From Apostichopus parvimensis (lineage: Eukaryota > Echinodermata > Holothuroidea > Aspidochirotida > Stichopodidae): a DNA stretch of 64,000 bases. Position numbers and translations under genes: made by a program. The notes beneath the pieces were generated by a model that saw only the letters and a list, made by a program, of their open reading frames with translations, had not been told where the DNA came from and did not search any database. Of this stretch, positions 1-11,800 are shown one piece after another (position 1 is the first letter of the stretch; the number at the start of each line of letters is the position of its first letter). The stretch is from NCBI GenBank assembly GCA_000934455.1, contig KN885304.1, positions 1 through 64,000 of the forward strand, in the 5' to 3' direction.

Positions 1-754
1 GTGCTCCCGTATAAAATGATATGAAAACGATAAAATGGGAATCATCACCAGTGAAGGGTGGATATAAGAGTTGGTAGAGCAAAGGATGTTATAGCCAATA
101 AGATCTTTGCACTTTCAAATTTTTACATGTAATCTCCTGAGACATCTGTAACAAAGTCCCAAAGACTTACAGTGTACTTTAACATTACCATACCAGTTTC
201 AAAATTGATGGCAGTTATACCTGTACGATGTATCACTTTTTCCTGTTTCTATTAATGCTCAAAAGTCTTCTTGTGTGATACCATCCAGTCATTCCACATA
301 TGTTGATACATTCATAAAGTTATTCCAAAATTTTAGTAACTTTCATCTTTTCTCTCCTTGAGGAAGAGCCTGGAGGTAAGTGAATTGAGAAACGCTCAGA
401 CATCCGGCTTATCCTGGATCAATCCTGGCACTCTACAAACGTTCAGCAAAACTGACCATCAAGCAAGGAGCACAGATGAGAAAGCAATGAAGCTGATAAA
501 TCGATAAGAGGAGAGTAGCCGATGGTTCTATTCCAAAACTACTAACATTCAAGTAGAAACACTTATTTGAAGAACGATTGAGCTGCCAATATTTCTAAAT
601 TTCTTAGGCTAGGAACTTCTTGAAATAGGATTTATTCATCTGAAATATTTGACGGTGACAATAACCAAATACAATAAGCATTTTCAAGGTATCCAATAGA
701 AGTATCCCTTTCTCTTGTTTCAGATTTATATTCAGAGGTGACATTGTTCAACAT

Positions 755-894
755 TTAGAAACAAAGAACATCGTAACCGTAAATGAGATTTCTTGCGATA
801 GTTTGAAATTCAGTTGTAAAATTTTGTGTCAATTGCATAATGAGTTGTTTTCTTTCATTTTGATTTGGAACAACATTCACACTGACAGTTCTAC
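755..894 (-). CDS. Candidate terminal exon of an unidentified gene
   Basis: The exon is preceded by a strong acceptor (a run of T then AG at 896-895) and encodes about 46 residues starting GRTVSVNVVPNQNERKQL, ending at a TAA (757-755). Its first two bases complete a glycine codon begun by the exon at 1039-1130, so the junction keeps phase and reads ...ENLAFV-GRTVSVN. The composition (charged, amphipathic, no low complexity) looks protein-like. I do not recognise the family, and no promoter or upstream exon beyond 1130 was found. It could instead be a chance open stretch. Confidence 0.35.
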
Positions 895-912
895 CTAAAA
901 AAAAAATTGAAC

Positions 913-1078
913 GATTAGCTTCTGCAAGAGCAGAAGCTAATCTTTCACTTGAAAATCTTGCATTTGAAGGTAAGGTACAAAATAGCATCTTTAAAGTCTC
1001 TGGTCAAGTGACTTTAAAGATGCTATTTTGTACCTTACCTACAAATGCAAGATTTTCAAGTGAAAGATTAGCTTCTGC
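913..1078. repeat. Long near-perfect inverted repeat (hairpin)
   Basis: Left arm 930-998 and right arm 1010-1078 are reverse complements over 69 nt with one mismatch, separated by an 11-nt loop (999-1009). A second, 12-bp hairpin (914-925 with 930-941, 4-nt loop) abuts it and reuses the outer end of the left arm. The arms contain an exon end and its splice donor, which points to a local inverted duplication rather than a transposon terminus. Confidence 0.85.
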
Positions 1079-1130
1079 ACTGATAATATACTGGAGTTTC
1101 TGCTGGGACGGTACGTCCACTTTGAACTTG
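1039..1130 (-). CDS. Candidate penultimate exon of the same unidentified gene
   Basis: Read on the minus strand it gives KFKVDVPSQQKLQYIISAEA followed by NLSLENLAFV, then a consensus donor (G|GTAAGG) in phase 1 that matches the acceptor phase of the exon at 755-894. The acceptor is uncertain: TAG just before 1130 is used here, and an in-frame stop lies about 35 nt further upstream. The last 40 nt of the exon and its donor lie in the right arm of a long inverted repeat, so part of this exon also exists on the other strand at 930-972. Family unknown. Confidence 0.3.
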
Positions 1131-1256
1131 CTACAAGCCTTTTTAAAAAGGTAACAGTCATAAGGTTATCCAAGCTTGAACGTGACAGACCATAAATCTA
1201 ACAAATTTAGAAGCAAATACTACTGACCATTCTTAAAAAATTTCTCTCTTCTTGTT

Positions 1257-1312
1257 ACTTGACCAGAGATGTGACTGTAAAGATGCTATTTTGTACCTTA
1301 CCTTCAAATGCA
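1257..1312 (-). repeat. Third, partial copy of the inverted-repeat unit
   Basis: About 56 nt match, on the minus strand, the inner part of the left arm plus loop at 965-1009, with the same GGTAAGGTAC donor-like core and a few substitutions. It shows the unit was copied at least three times within 400 bp. Confidence 0.7.
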
Positions 1313-4300
1313 TTCACTGGTCCTTAAAACTGTTTTATTGCCATCACTTAATTTGAACAATTCTTGAAAGTTACAAGTACTAATATAAAGAACAATTAGA
1401 GAGGCTCAGCTGTATACAAAGGCATGACAATTTCTATACAATTAAATAGCAATAAGATACTTAATGAGTTAGTATTATTATAAATGACGTTATTGTCATT
1501 TTATTTTGTGTTATGTCATCTGCTTCTACATATATATATATAATATTTTGTATTTCCTGAAAGGTTTCTTCAGGTCAGGTTGTGTTTCTCTATGAGGCAT
1601 CGTCCTTTTTATTATTATTCCGTTTGAAAAAAATGTGTCTGAAGATTAAGTTAAATTAATATTCATTGTTTAAATCAATAAGATAAGAGAGGGCATTAGA
1701 TGGATGGCACTTGAATGGAAAGTAGGTGGGCTCTGTTTATTTATACCACACTTGGTTTAAAATTTTAAGTAGATTTTGTTGTATGGGGGATAATATGGGT
1801 TCTATCTTTTTGTATGTATGTGTGCATGTTTCCATCAGGGACATCCAGGAGGGGGCTAGGGGCCTGCGTCTTCCCTTCTGAAATGTTGTTTTTAAATAAC
1901 ATATCTTGTTCAAAACAAGGCACACAGCGAACAAATATAGCAAGAATGTGTGCGACCATTCCTTGCTTTTTACGGATGTTTTTCTGATACAGTGTTATTT
2001 CAGAAATAATTTCTTTGACTACCTTTGATACTTGTCTCCAGGGCCCTCTCCTCTGAGAAGTCTTGTTTCTGAAACTGACCAGACTACAGTGTTGATAACA
2101 TTCCATTCTTAGCATTTATGTACAGCTGTGTATTGGTAGTTTGGTTCGACAAATTTATTTCCCAAATATCAAATTTGTCACATCCGGGTTGAATCTCTTG
2201 AGACATGCAATGAAAAAGAATGGTTATTTTATGGAAATCACTTTCGTAATACCATTTGACCAATAGTTACAAGAATCTCATCATGGTAAATAGAGGCCCA
2301 AAAGTTGCAAATTTTGCAATCCATGCTATAAAATAACCACAATCAGCAAGTCTGCCCGATGTGTAGCATCAGTTTCATCTTGTCATTAACTCTATTTCAT
2401 ACAGGGATGTGGTGGTGCAGGTTTTGCCAGAGAACCATAATTCTGTTCTAAACTTATAAAAGGTTCATCAGTAATGACCTCAAAGTTTATTATGCTTAAG
2501 TTGTTGCAAAATTTTCAACTGTACTGTCCAGGGGTATCTGACCATGGACCCAGAAAAACTACCATTATGCCCACACATTCAGGCAGGTTCAAGTCGGTTA
2601 GCTACATGAATGTTTCATCATTGGAATATGCTTCGAGGGTGAAATTTTTAACTGCTGGTCACTAATGCTTTTATAGTTGATTTAAATGCATTTCCAGCAG
2701 TTGATCTAGTTAAAGCAGCTTGGGGGGGGGGGGATGCAAGGGTTTGTGGCTTCTGACTGGCTCCTCATCAAAGAAATGATGAAATGAGAGGATCACCATC
2801 AGTTATTACCTGGATAGCTCACTTAGTAAGGTGCATGATTTGTAATCCTGTTGTCACTGTTTTGAAAACCTATCCTAGCCCCCCCCCCCCAAAAAAAACA
2901 AACTTTTAAACGTTAATTATTTTTAACTTCACAGTCAGTTCTCTGTTGATGATTTGTGAATTATTTAACCTTTAAATCAGTAGTACCTTTAGGCTTGATG
3001 GAAACATACACAAAATTAAAGATTTGTATGAATGAAGTAAATTGTCATTTTACGTTCTTACAACCTGCAATGTTCTTGGATTCTTGAACATTTCCTTTTT
3101 TCTTTTCTTACCATTTTATATATAAACTGTATCAGGGACAACTTTCTTGAATGATATCAAAGTCGTTACTTATAATCTATCAGTGATATGTTACAAATAA
3201 ATATCATTTACCTGTTTTTATTTTCATCTAAGTAGTAACATCCATCCAGCACAAAGTATGTGTAATAGTGTGACCATTGAGTGTTGCACAGAAGACGGAT
3301 GTGGCCGTATCTCCTCTCCCTCGCTTTGGCTCATTTTTTATGTGGGGGAGGGGTTCAGATTGTGCATTTGGGGAGGGGAGGAAATACTTAAATCTTTAGT
3401 ATAAATATGTCTTTAAAGTGTGAATTAGTGTTTTCATTATGAATGCATTGATCTTCCCTAGTGATTAAACTGATGAAAAAAGCAGCTTAAAACATGAAAC
3501 AGGATATTGAGGCATGTTTCTATGTCTCACGCAACCAAAATATTGCCCCGGAAAAGCACTTTCCTTCCAAACTGAAATGTTATCATCAGTGGCTTGGCAG
3601 AGTTTTCTTGTCCAAAACCTTTTCATTTTTTGGTGTTTTTTTCCATTTATGGATTAGTGTTCCAAGTGTGACTCTTCTGTAATGTATCTGTTACATCGCT
3701 AATGTTGCATTACCGGTGAAAATGACTTGTTTCCAGTGAGACTTGGTCTAATCTTTCATCTCTTGTTGTGCCTTTGTATTTGTAATTTTCTATTAACTGA
3801 CCAAAAGAGAGATTTACTGTGTGTGTCGTAGTCACATTACATTCTTATAAAGTTTCAATAGTATTGTAACAGTGTTTATTGATACATTGTGCATTCAAGT
3901 TTGAAATGTGGTTTGAAATATTCCTATAAACAAATAAATGGATTTAATATATTCTTGGACAGAAAAGATATTGGTCGATTTTCAATTGCTCATATCCTTC
4001 TGATGTGTTTTTTGATCAAAGAGAATGTTTCATCATAATTTTATTTTTCAGTTTATTAGAAGACTGAAGTATTCAAATTAAATGAAAAGCCTCATGTTTG
4101 TTTAGTTGGGTGTCAAATCTGTTTAATTCCTAAAAGTTTGAAGTGCTTTTTCCTTTTTTAAATTTTTTGTTTTGCTTCTTCGGTGTACTAAAACTGTTTT
4201 GTTATCTCTTTATTCACTGTAATGTAACAAAATGTTTTTACTGCTTTTATTATTCTTATCTCATAAAATCTGTTATGAAAGTTACTCTTAACTGTGGATG

Positions 4301-4608
4301 TATGTGCAATGTATGGACCAGAAAGAAAATTAATTCATTTATAGCTCTACTAATCAGAATATAATTAGCTTACCTACTGGTCAATTTTATCAAGACATTT
4401 GTACTTTTCTTATATGTGTATTGTTCATATTTTCTTGAAGATAAATTACATTTTCCAAATAATCAATTTCCACAGGAATTGACAGGACAATTCAACCTGG
4501 GTGACATCTAATGCACATTAATTCATAATCAGGCAGTTTCTAAAAAGAAATTAAAAAAAGCTTAGCCAACAACCCTTTTACAACTTGAAAGATAAAAGAA
4601 TTTACCAT
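1313..4608. other. Intergenic region without a supported gene
   Basis: I see no exon with credible splice signals here. The stretch holds a short TA microsatellite near 1530-1545, a G run at 2722, a C run followed by A at 2879-2899, and a tRNA-like stretch at 2808-2880. Short open frames on both strands have AT-rich, hydrophobic, random-looking translations. Confidence 0.6.
2808..2880 (+). repeat. tRNA-Thr-like sequence, probably a SINE head or tRNA relic
   Basis: The stretch begins TGGATAGCTCACTTAGTAAG, close to a eukaryotic tRNA A box and D arm, followed by an anticodon-loop-like TTTGTAA (anticodon TGT, Thr). The T-arm position is degraded (GTTTTGAAAACC instead of GGTTCGAATCC), and the acceptor ends do not pair well. 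This fits a decayed tRNA-derived SINE better than a working tRNA. Confidence 0.35.
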
Positions 4609-4624
4609 TTTATTGACCTTTATT
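4609..4624 (-). terminator. Polyadenylation signals for the UPF0598 gene
   Basis: Two minus-strand AATAAA hexamers lie at 4624-4619 and 4614-4609, about 225-240 nt past the UPF0598 stop codon. They are the first close pair downstream and are the likely cleavage signals. Inferred from motif and position only. Confidence 0.45.
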
Positions 4625-4849
4625 TTACTCTAATCTTGATGACTTTAAGTGACTCCCTTTTCTTATTGCTGAAGACCTTTGGACAAAAAGACCTTGGGAC
4701 AATTTCCATACAAGTGTCAAGGCATTAAAGTTTGGTGCAGGTGACAAAGCAGGTCGTTCAACCTTCCCCTGCCCCAACAGCTTATATTATTGAAAGTTGA
4801 AAGCTATTAGAATAAACCCATCTTGCAAGGCAGTCATAACGTCAAACGA

Positions 4850-5307
4850 TCATTCTAGCTCCGATTTCTCTTTCTCTGACATCAAATTCAGAACATCGTA
4901 GGACAATTTGTGTCTCGAACCCTTCCAATTGAAATAAACAGGTGGCGAATATTCTCCCTTTCCTCCAAATTCAAACAAGGAGCTTATCTCTATTGCAACG
5001 CTGGATTTGATGAGACCAACCCCCCCTACTCTGTCGGGCGCAGGGTGGTAGATCCGTCCACTTAAAGGGAGCATGAAGATATTTTGAGGTTCAAGTGGAA
5101 CGGTAAAGTCCTCTCCGCAATGATTACATACCAGTAAATCGTTCTCTTGGCCATCCAGGATTTGTGAAAATACTATTGGTCTGTCCTCGCAGCGTATGTA
5201 GTTCCTTTCTCGTCCGCACGGTGAAAGATACGGAAAACTCTCCCGGTATTGATTCTCTATGTGATTTGTCTTCAATCGTTTGAAGAAGAAATTAAGGAAT
5301 TTTTTTT
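4850..5307 (-). CDS. C8orf82: UPF0598 exon 3 (terminal)
   Basis: The acceptor ATTACAG is followed by eight A, completing GAA AAA AAA TTC and reading EKKFLNFFFKRLKTNHIENQ, then the conserved FPYLSPCGRERN core to the TGA at 4852-4850. Confidence 0.92.
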
Positions 5308-7816
5308 CTGTAATGAAAAGGAAGTATATAATCTTTGTCAGTATTTAGTCACATGAATGTTACTACATGCACTTCCTTAACATCTGAAATTTTGGAACTA
5401 GAGGGCCGATGACACAGTAGCTCAACTACAAACTACCTAATGTCAACAAGACACGGAACAAAGTATGAAATGGTTAGTTACCAGACCGACCTCAAAAACA
5501 AATCAGTTTTATAACCAAAATCCAAAACAGATTTGAGGAAAGTGGATCAGCTATGTATGCTAGATTTTGACCACATCTTTGAAAATGTTTCTTGGGCAGT
5601 ATTTGCTATCATTCAGATGACCTGAGATGACCTTGGACCATATGAGAAAATGAATCACTTTTGTGGCCCATTAAACTGATGATCCCCATGGCCAAATAAA
5701 GTCACAATAACACAAAAACTGTTAGAGGAGTAGGCTTTGATACGAAATTCACGTTTGGACCTCTTGTGACCTCAGATGACCTTTGACATCAAAAGTAAGA
5801 ACAAATGTTATGACCAATCACTAACTGTACACTGTGACCAAGTTTTATAAAATACAAACATTAACCCTAGGAAAAGGCTTTTGTGTGATTTCACTGTTTG
5901 ACCTCTCTTTAACCCCAAATGACCTTTGACCTACTTTATGCTAGCATGAGTATTAACCTGTTGATATACGTCATTACCTCACCAAGTTTGACAAGAAACG
6001 ATCAAACAGATGCGCACAGTGGCCTTTCAACAACTGTTGACAGACAGACAAACAGACAGACACATTGCTATGACAAAAGCTCAACTAGTTGAGCTAATAA
6101 AAATGTAAAAGTACAATGAAAATTATATGGAATATAAAGCAAAAATGCACTTGGTTATACTAGAATGACACTCAAAACTTTGCCAAATAACCACAAATAT
6201 TGCAAACCAAAAGTCTGGTACAAGGTTGGACTTAAAGGCATTGAAGACTCGCCCCAAACCGCGTGCGATCATCTGAAAAGTTAACTTTCTGTTGCTTGCA
6301 AATGACGTTTTCTGCTTGTCACTACAAAATGCAGACAGTAATGATACGTGATACCTCGCTATCTTAAGCTGGACCTGAGATGTCCATCGCTGTATAGTTT
6401 GTATACTGTGCTGTGGGTATTGACCGCAGCTGTATGTACTGACTGTACACTAGTGTCTAATTACCAAAGGTAGCAAGCTGTGTGCGTATTTTCTGGGATC
6501 GATGGTGGTGTCTAACACTTCTGTTACACCTCATTCGAAACTAGGTCAGATTACCCGGCATTAGACGTTTCTTTTTGCGTGAGTCTTCATACCATTTAAT
6601 ACGTTTTAATTTTTATACAAACCTTTGAAGCATGTTATGAAGTTCTTCACTTTTGTATCATCCAGAAACAACTGGAAAGAAAAGACAAAAATATTTAGTA
6701 TTAATTTGAGGAATATTACAGAACGATTCAAAAGTTACCAGAGAAGGCATTGTACCAATGTAGAGTTTATTGAACTACCTGCTTTATACCTGTATATTAT
6801 TGTCATGGTGTCATCACACTGAGTTAACTCCCACCTCTATGACATATGGTAAGTAGGGTAATTATTATCTAACATTTACTGAAAATGTGGCCTACACATG
6901 TATCCAATTGATTTTCCTTGACTAACCAAAAGACAGATGAACCAACTCTATATATTGGCAATCTTTGAAAATGTTGCAGGTCTTCGAAACATTTCTAGTC
7001 TAGTGATAAATACCAGCAAACACATTTGTTTCAAGCTTGTAAGTCAGATTTTAAAATCTAACCGGAATTAAGTGAACAATATATCAATAAAGTAGCTGTT
7101 AAACATGAAACCATATATTGAGTATCATTTCCGAATATGGTGCCATTTGCAAGAAATATCAGATTCATAAATCCTTGCTGAGAATCTGATCATGGGTGCA
7201 GCATAGTCTTAATTTTTAAGCATATTTGGGCAACATTGATGACCTTCACGGTGCAGCAAACAGAAACAGAATGCTATTGCAGCTTGGGGTCTCTCAAAAA
7301 TCTCTAGAAATTTGAAGCTCACAGGATAGAAACTGTGTTTCCCTGAGGAGCCATTACTTTTAGTACTATAGTGACTACTCCTCAGTCCTCACACCAAAAC
7401 TCTGTTTCTCAAATAAAGATTACATAATCGCTACAGGTCTGTACATAATAGACCTAGTTGTGTTACATATTATATGTTACCGTTAAAAGCAACATTAAAT
7501 TCTACCTGCGTCATTGCTAGGTTAATATCGAAATGAACCATGTTAGTCACCTGACCTAACCTCATACATTACATGTCTGAAATAATGAGGCCAATTGAAA
7601 CTCGCATTACTTCTAGTTTTCGCTGAATAGGTGCATGTGAAATGAATAACACAAATCTCTCACCTGTCCTTGGTGGTCAATGTAGTAAAAATACTCTCTA
7701 ATCCTCGGTTCCGGTGATTGTCCTTGTATATATGACACACTACATTTCTGGATAGCAGAGGCATCATAATTACGGAAGAAATTGTAGAAATTCCTTCCAA
7801 CGTTTACACGAAACAT
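4850..7816 (-). CDS. C8orf82: UPF0598 protein (C8orf82 homologue), complete three-exon gene
   Basis: Three exons (7816-7664, 6671-6623, 5307-4850) join in phase to 219 residues plus a TGA stop. Human C8orf82 is about 216. Family landmarks are clear: QGQSPEPRIREYFYYIDHQG (31-50), LFLDDTKVKNF right after the first junction, FPYLSPCGRERN (92-103), RCEDRPIVF, YHPAPDRVGGVGL (154-166). The N-terminus is Arg/Asn/Phe-rich with no early acid and could be a mitochondrial targeting segment, as proposed for the human protein. Biochemical function is unknown. A CNHC motif (128-131) occupies a divergent position; from memory the human protein lacks it. The start ATG (7816) has A at -3. The lengths and phases (0, then 1) are exact, so no defect is visible. 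Confidence 0.93.
5590..6106 (+). repeat. Dispersed TTTGACCT-rich repeat with palindromic tail
   Basis: This part of UPF0598 intron 2 carries repeated TGACCTTTGACC-type motifs, a GACAGACAGACA tract and an 18-nt perfect palindrome AGCTCAACTAGTTGAGCT (6078-6095). The same order of motifs recurs in the same orientation near 27360-28185. It looks like a dispersed repeat of unknown class; its 5' end may reach back to about 5400. Confidence 0.6.
6236..6595. mobile_element. TTAA-flanked MITE, copy 1
   Basis: A 360-bp element in UPF0598 intron 2 is flanked on both sides by TTAA (6232-6235 and 6596-6599). Its ends are inverted repeats: AGGCATTGAAGACTC at the left and the complement ATGGTATGAAGACTC at the right. 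A second copy in inverse orientation lies at 57227-57598. TTAA duplication is typical of piggyBac-type elements. There is no open frame for a transposase, so it is non-autonomous. Confidence 0.8.
6623..6671 (-). CDS. C8orf82: UPF0598 exon 2
   Basis: A 49-nt exon encodes LFLDDTKVKNFITCFK plus one base, with acceptor TTTCCAG and donor G|GTTTGT. It is too short to find by open-frame length alone; it was located from family knowledge of the LFLDD segment and fits both neighbouring phases. Confidence 0.9.
7664..7816 (-). CDS. C8orf82: UPF0598 exon 1
   Basis: This exon has 51 codons from ATG to CAG, then a GTGAG donor; it ends in phase 0. It carries the putative targeting segment and the QGQSPEP...EYFYYIDHQGQ signature. 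Confidence 0.92.
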
Positions 7817-8039
7817 TTTTTTTATGAACTATTACCTCTCTTCCGAAATGAAAACATGTTACGCAATACCACACTAGCTGTTTATCAGGGGTCATCAGGG
7901 GTCATCAGGGGGTTGCAGCTTTGAACTTCTCCACCAGGTTAGATAATGACATGTTAATCAGTTGCGCCCACCAAAATAAGCTCCACCTAGCGTATAAAAG
8001 CGATACGGAAGCTAATGAAAATCTGAATTTATTCCAGAG

Positions 8040-8822
8040 TCTGTTGAAAATACTATTTATTTCAGCCACGTTTATGGAAAATTAGGATGATTTTCGAGGT
8101 TAAAACTCTGCTCCACCTTTGGGTAGCAGGTCAGTAAGCGATTGATTGTGGCAGTGGCGTAGGAAGGTACTTTTGCGTGGGGGGGCTGATGGCCGGCCTG
8201 GGGGAGGGGTTTAAGGGGAGGGGGTGTTGGAATTTTTTTGCATTTCCAGGTGGCCTCAGATGCAATTTGGTGCAATATAGCACACTTCAACACCCACTCC
8301 ATTTTGTAAATAATTTTGCATTTTCACCTGGCCTTAGATGCAATTTGGTGCTCCAAATGAGATTTTTTTTCTCATTTGGAAATGAAAAAGGGGTTTTCTG
8401 ACTTGCTGAGCGGGGGGGGGGGCGGAATGATACTTCCGCCCCACCATATTTTTCACTGGGGGGCTGGCACCCCCCCAGCCCCCGGTTCCTACGCCCTTGG
8501 ATTGTGGAACTTTTATAGTTTCGATTTTCGATCGAAGTTAAGAATTACATATCGACAACTTATGACTCTAATAAACCTGTTTATTTATTTTCGATGATCT
8601 TCAGTACCCTATGTATTAATTTCAGCCACATTTATGGACCATTAGGGTGTTTCTCGGGGTTAAAACTCAGCTCCACCTCGGGGTAGCTCGCTAACGGGAT
8701 TGATTGTGGATTTTTTAAAAAGTTCGATTTTTGACCAAATTTCATACTTTTTGAAAAACATAGCGATAACTTATGACTCTTATAGCCTTGTTTCAAAGCA
8801 GTTCCAGGATATTGAGTACCAT
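8040..8822 (+). repeat. Tandemly duplicated block, first copy split by a MITE
   Basis: Copy 1 (about 8040-8610) and copy 2 (about 8611-8822) share, in order, a TTTCAGCCAC segment, GGTTAAAACTC, GCTCCACCT, GATTGATTGTGG and ACTTATGACTCT. The copies differ by scattered substitutions. Copy 1 is longer only because a 348-bp element sits at its GATTGTGG site. Confidence 0.8.
8152..8499 (+). mobile_element. hAT-like MITE, family A, copy 1
   Basis: The element starts CAGTGGCGTAGGAAGG and ends GGTTCCTACGCCCTTG (inverted termini), and is flanked by a perfect 8-bp duplication GATTGTGG (8144-8151, 8500-8507). The 8-bp target duplication and CAGTGGCG-type end are typical of hAT elements. It encodes no transposase. 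A relative lies at 59375-59693 in the opposite orientation. The homologous empty site is at 8702-8709. Confidence 0.92.
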
Positions 8823-11800
8823 TATACTGTACGATAGAATACTTAAATTTGCAGCAAAGTGTTGCAAAGACTATACCTATTCAGTACTCAGCATATATGA
8901 CCAAATGATGAATAATGAAATAAAAAAGCATGTTCTATGGACAAGAATTATAAAGGTGGAAATAATCACAACATACACATGTATTTGCTGGGTTAAATTT
9001 ATTTCTTTGTTGTTGCTGTACCATATCTTTCCCTTGTGTAAAAGCTAATTTACACAAAGTAGTGTTTCACTGAAAATTACTGAGGTTACAGAAAGTAGAA
9101 ACTTAACTCGGTAAAATAATATCTTTTACTGGGTACTTAAAATGTGTTTGGTTTTTAAGGTTGGTCCAGAAACAGTTAGATCAGAACAGCTCGATCTTTT
9201 AAATGACTTGATGCTATGTCAGGCATAAATGTGATCACAATATACTGTTCATGACCATGACCATAGTCAAGCTTGATTTAAAATTAATGAAGAAATTCTC
9301 AACAACTTTGTAGTTTTTTAATTTCTCTTTTGCCAAGTGATAAATGCTGAAATGGTAATGTTTCTGGGCAATGAAATATTGAGAATCCGATAGAAATTTA
9401 TTAATCACTAGATCAATATCCTTCACTTGGTGCAAAACTCTAGAACGGTATCTGATATCGACCAATTGCTACTTTACTCTGAGTGAACACAAAAAGCTGC
9501 TTCAAATCCCATCTGAAAATACCTGGCGAGACATGATAAAACAGAAATTTATATTTCAGTGAGTAAAAATAATGGTCACAAAATATCATGAATGTTTATA
9601 ATCGGCTTTGTATAAAAATTTGCTGAGTAATAGAAGACAGAAATGATCTCACAGGGTGAAATAATAATTTTTACCTTTAGAGTATATGTAGGTTAGTCCT
9701 GTTGTAAACTGAAATTTTAATTTAAACTTTAAAGTCTTACCACATTCTTCAAATTTGACAGATAGGAAAACAGAGAAGGTAAGAAAAGAAGACAAAGTCC
9801 ATCACAGGGATAAGTCTGAGACAACATGAACCATGAACCCACTGAACCTTACACTGCCCACCCCCCCCCCAGCCACCCACGCCTTCCCCTCCTATCATCA
9901 TTTTTCCATTTTTTAGTTTATATCCTCCCATCCTCTTCATGTAACAGTATAAAGTCCAGTACTTTTCTTAATAATTTTTACAAAACCAATCAATATTCCA
10001 AAATATCCTGGGACCATTCTCAAGCAAGAAATACTTTTGGTTTCTCAGAAAATAATGCATTTTTTTGGGCATTAGAATCATTTGTGTGAAACATAAACCT
10101 GTGAAAGCTTATAATTCTGACTATAATCAGAAACTCCAGACTTTTCCAAATGTTGTTAATCCACCCAGACTTCACTTAAGATAGATAAAAGAGAATATGC
10201 CTGGGAAATCTAAACATATATAATAACCCTAGCCAAATAACCCGTATATATGACCCCATCTGCCAAAAATGTATTTAAGACTTCTCTGCAATGATTAACC
10301 AAAGTAATAGCTAAACAATAATTCAAACATTCAAGTAAATGTCTGAGTATGAAACCTAAATATAACTTTCTTTAAGTACTGGTGTAAATTGATAACAAAA
10401 GATAAAAACTCCTATCGAGAAAGACTTGTGCACCAGGAAAGATATTGGAAGATAGGATTACATCCAAAAAAAAACATCAAATTATTCTATACATTGTCAA
10501 GAAAAAACTCCAAATTGATGTAGATAGATAAAATCACAAAAATAGTTTATAGCAGAAATATAATCAAATATACATAAAAAATTTGAAATAATTGTGTACT
10601 TCCCAATATATCTCTCACACAAAAGACTACATTTTTCACTATTCAAATCACACAAGCAAAGCAATGGCAAACTGGTAAATTTCATAAAGATTTTCTGATT
10701 AGAGAAAAAAAAGACTATTGGTAGAGATAAATTTAAAATGACAACTTGTAGTATTAAGAAAAAATATATTTTGTTATGATCAAGAAATATGGAAAATAAT
10801 CTTTATTAATTTTATTTAATAGATATCTCTAACTCCCGTCCTACCATTAACCATTACTATCCCTGGTCCTCTATATCTCATTTTTTAATTTTCCTTTTAT
10901 TTATTTATTTTCTTTTTGGGGGGAGGGGGGAGGGGGGAGGTCCTCATACAGGGAACTGTTCATATGGAGGATTACTTCTTCACCACTTATCTTTTAACTA
11001 TTTTCAAGTACACAAACTTATACAAACGTATCTAGAGGTAAATGATGAAATATTTTAACAAAAAGGACAGGCAGTAAAGAGTTCTAAATGAGCACTAAAT
11101 AAACTTAATAACAAATTCAACAATATAAATTACTAAACTAAATTCAGCAACAGTGGAGAGTTAGGTTTTTTATTCTTATTTTCCTTTAATCTGCTCTTGC
11201 TATAAGAATTAGCTGCACAGACCATCCACTGCTAACAGAAGAACCAAGGGCTTAGCTGGTCGAAATAGGACACCCTCAATCAACCATATCTTCAGTTCGG
11301 CTCAAGTTATTGAGATGGATTTTTCAGATAAGAGTTTGGAATATTTTCCTTTTCCATATTAAGTAATACCTGCCACCTCCAATATCCATTACATTGTTTT
11401 AAAACTTCTAATAACTCAACCAGAAGAAAAATCAATTTCACTTTTGACAAACAACCAGGGCACCAATGAATGATGTCCATAACCATTTGTCATTGATAAA
11501 CTTGGAATGCATTTCATACATATTTGAGGCAATGAAATCTGATGTTTGTCTTTTGAGTTCTGCATTGCTTCTAATGAGCTGACCTAATGGTCTGTGTGTT
11601 ACACTAAGTAGTCGATCCACTTTGTTTAATTAACCTCTGATGTTTAAAGGATCATTTCCTCCTGCCCCCTGTGGCCCCCCACCCCCCCCTTTCACCCAAA
11701 ACATAAGAATGGTGTAGATATATAAAGAGGACTGTAACCAGTGGATTTAACAGTGTACCATTCATCAACCTTAATATTATGCCTACAGTACACCATTAAA

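Noticed and set aside
1737-2115. Overlapping minus-strand open frames of 68 and 116 codons
   Set aside because: Two frames of the same DNA, low-complexity hydrophobic and basic translations, no splice signals in matching phase.
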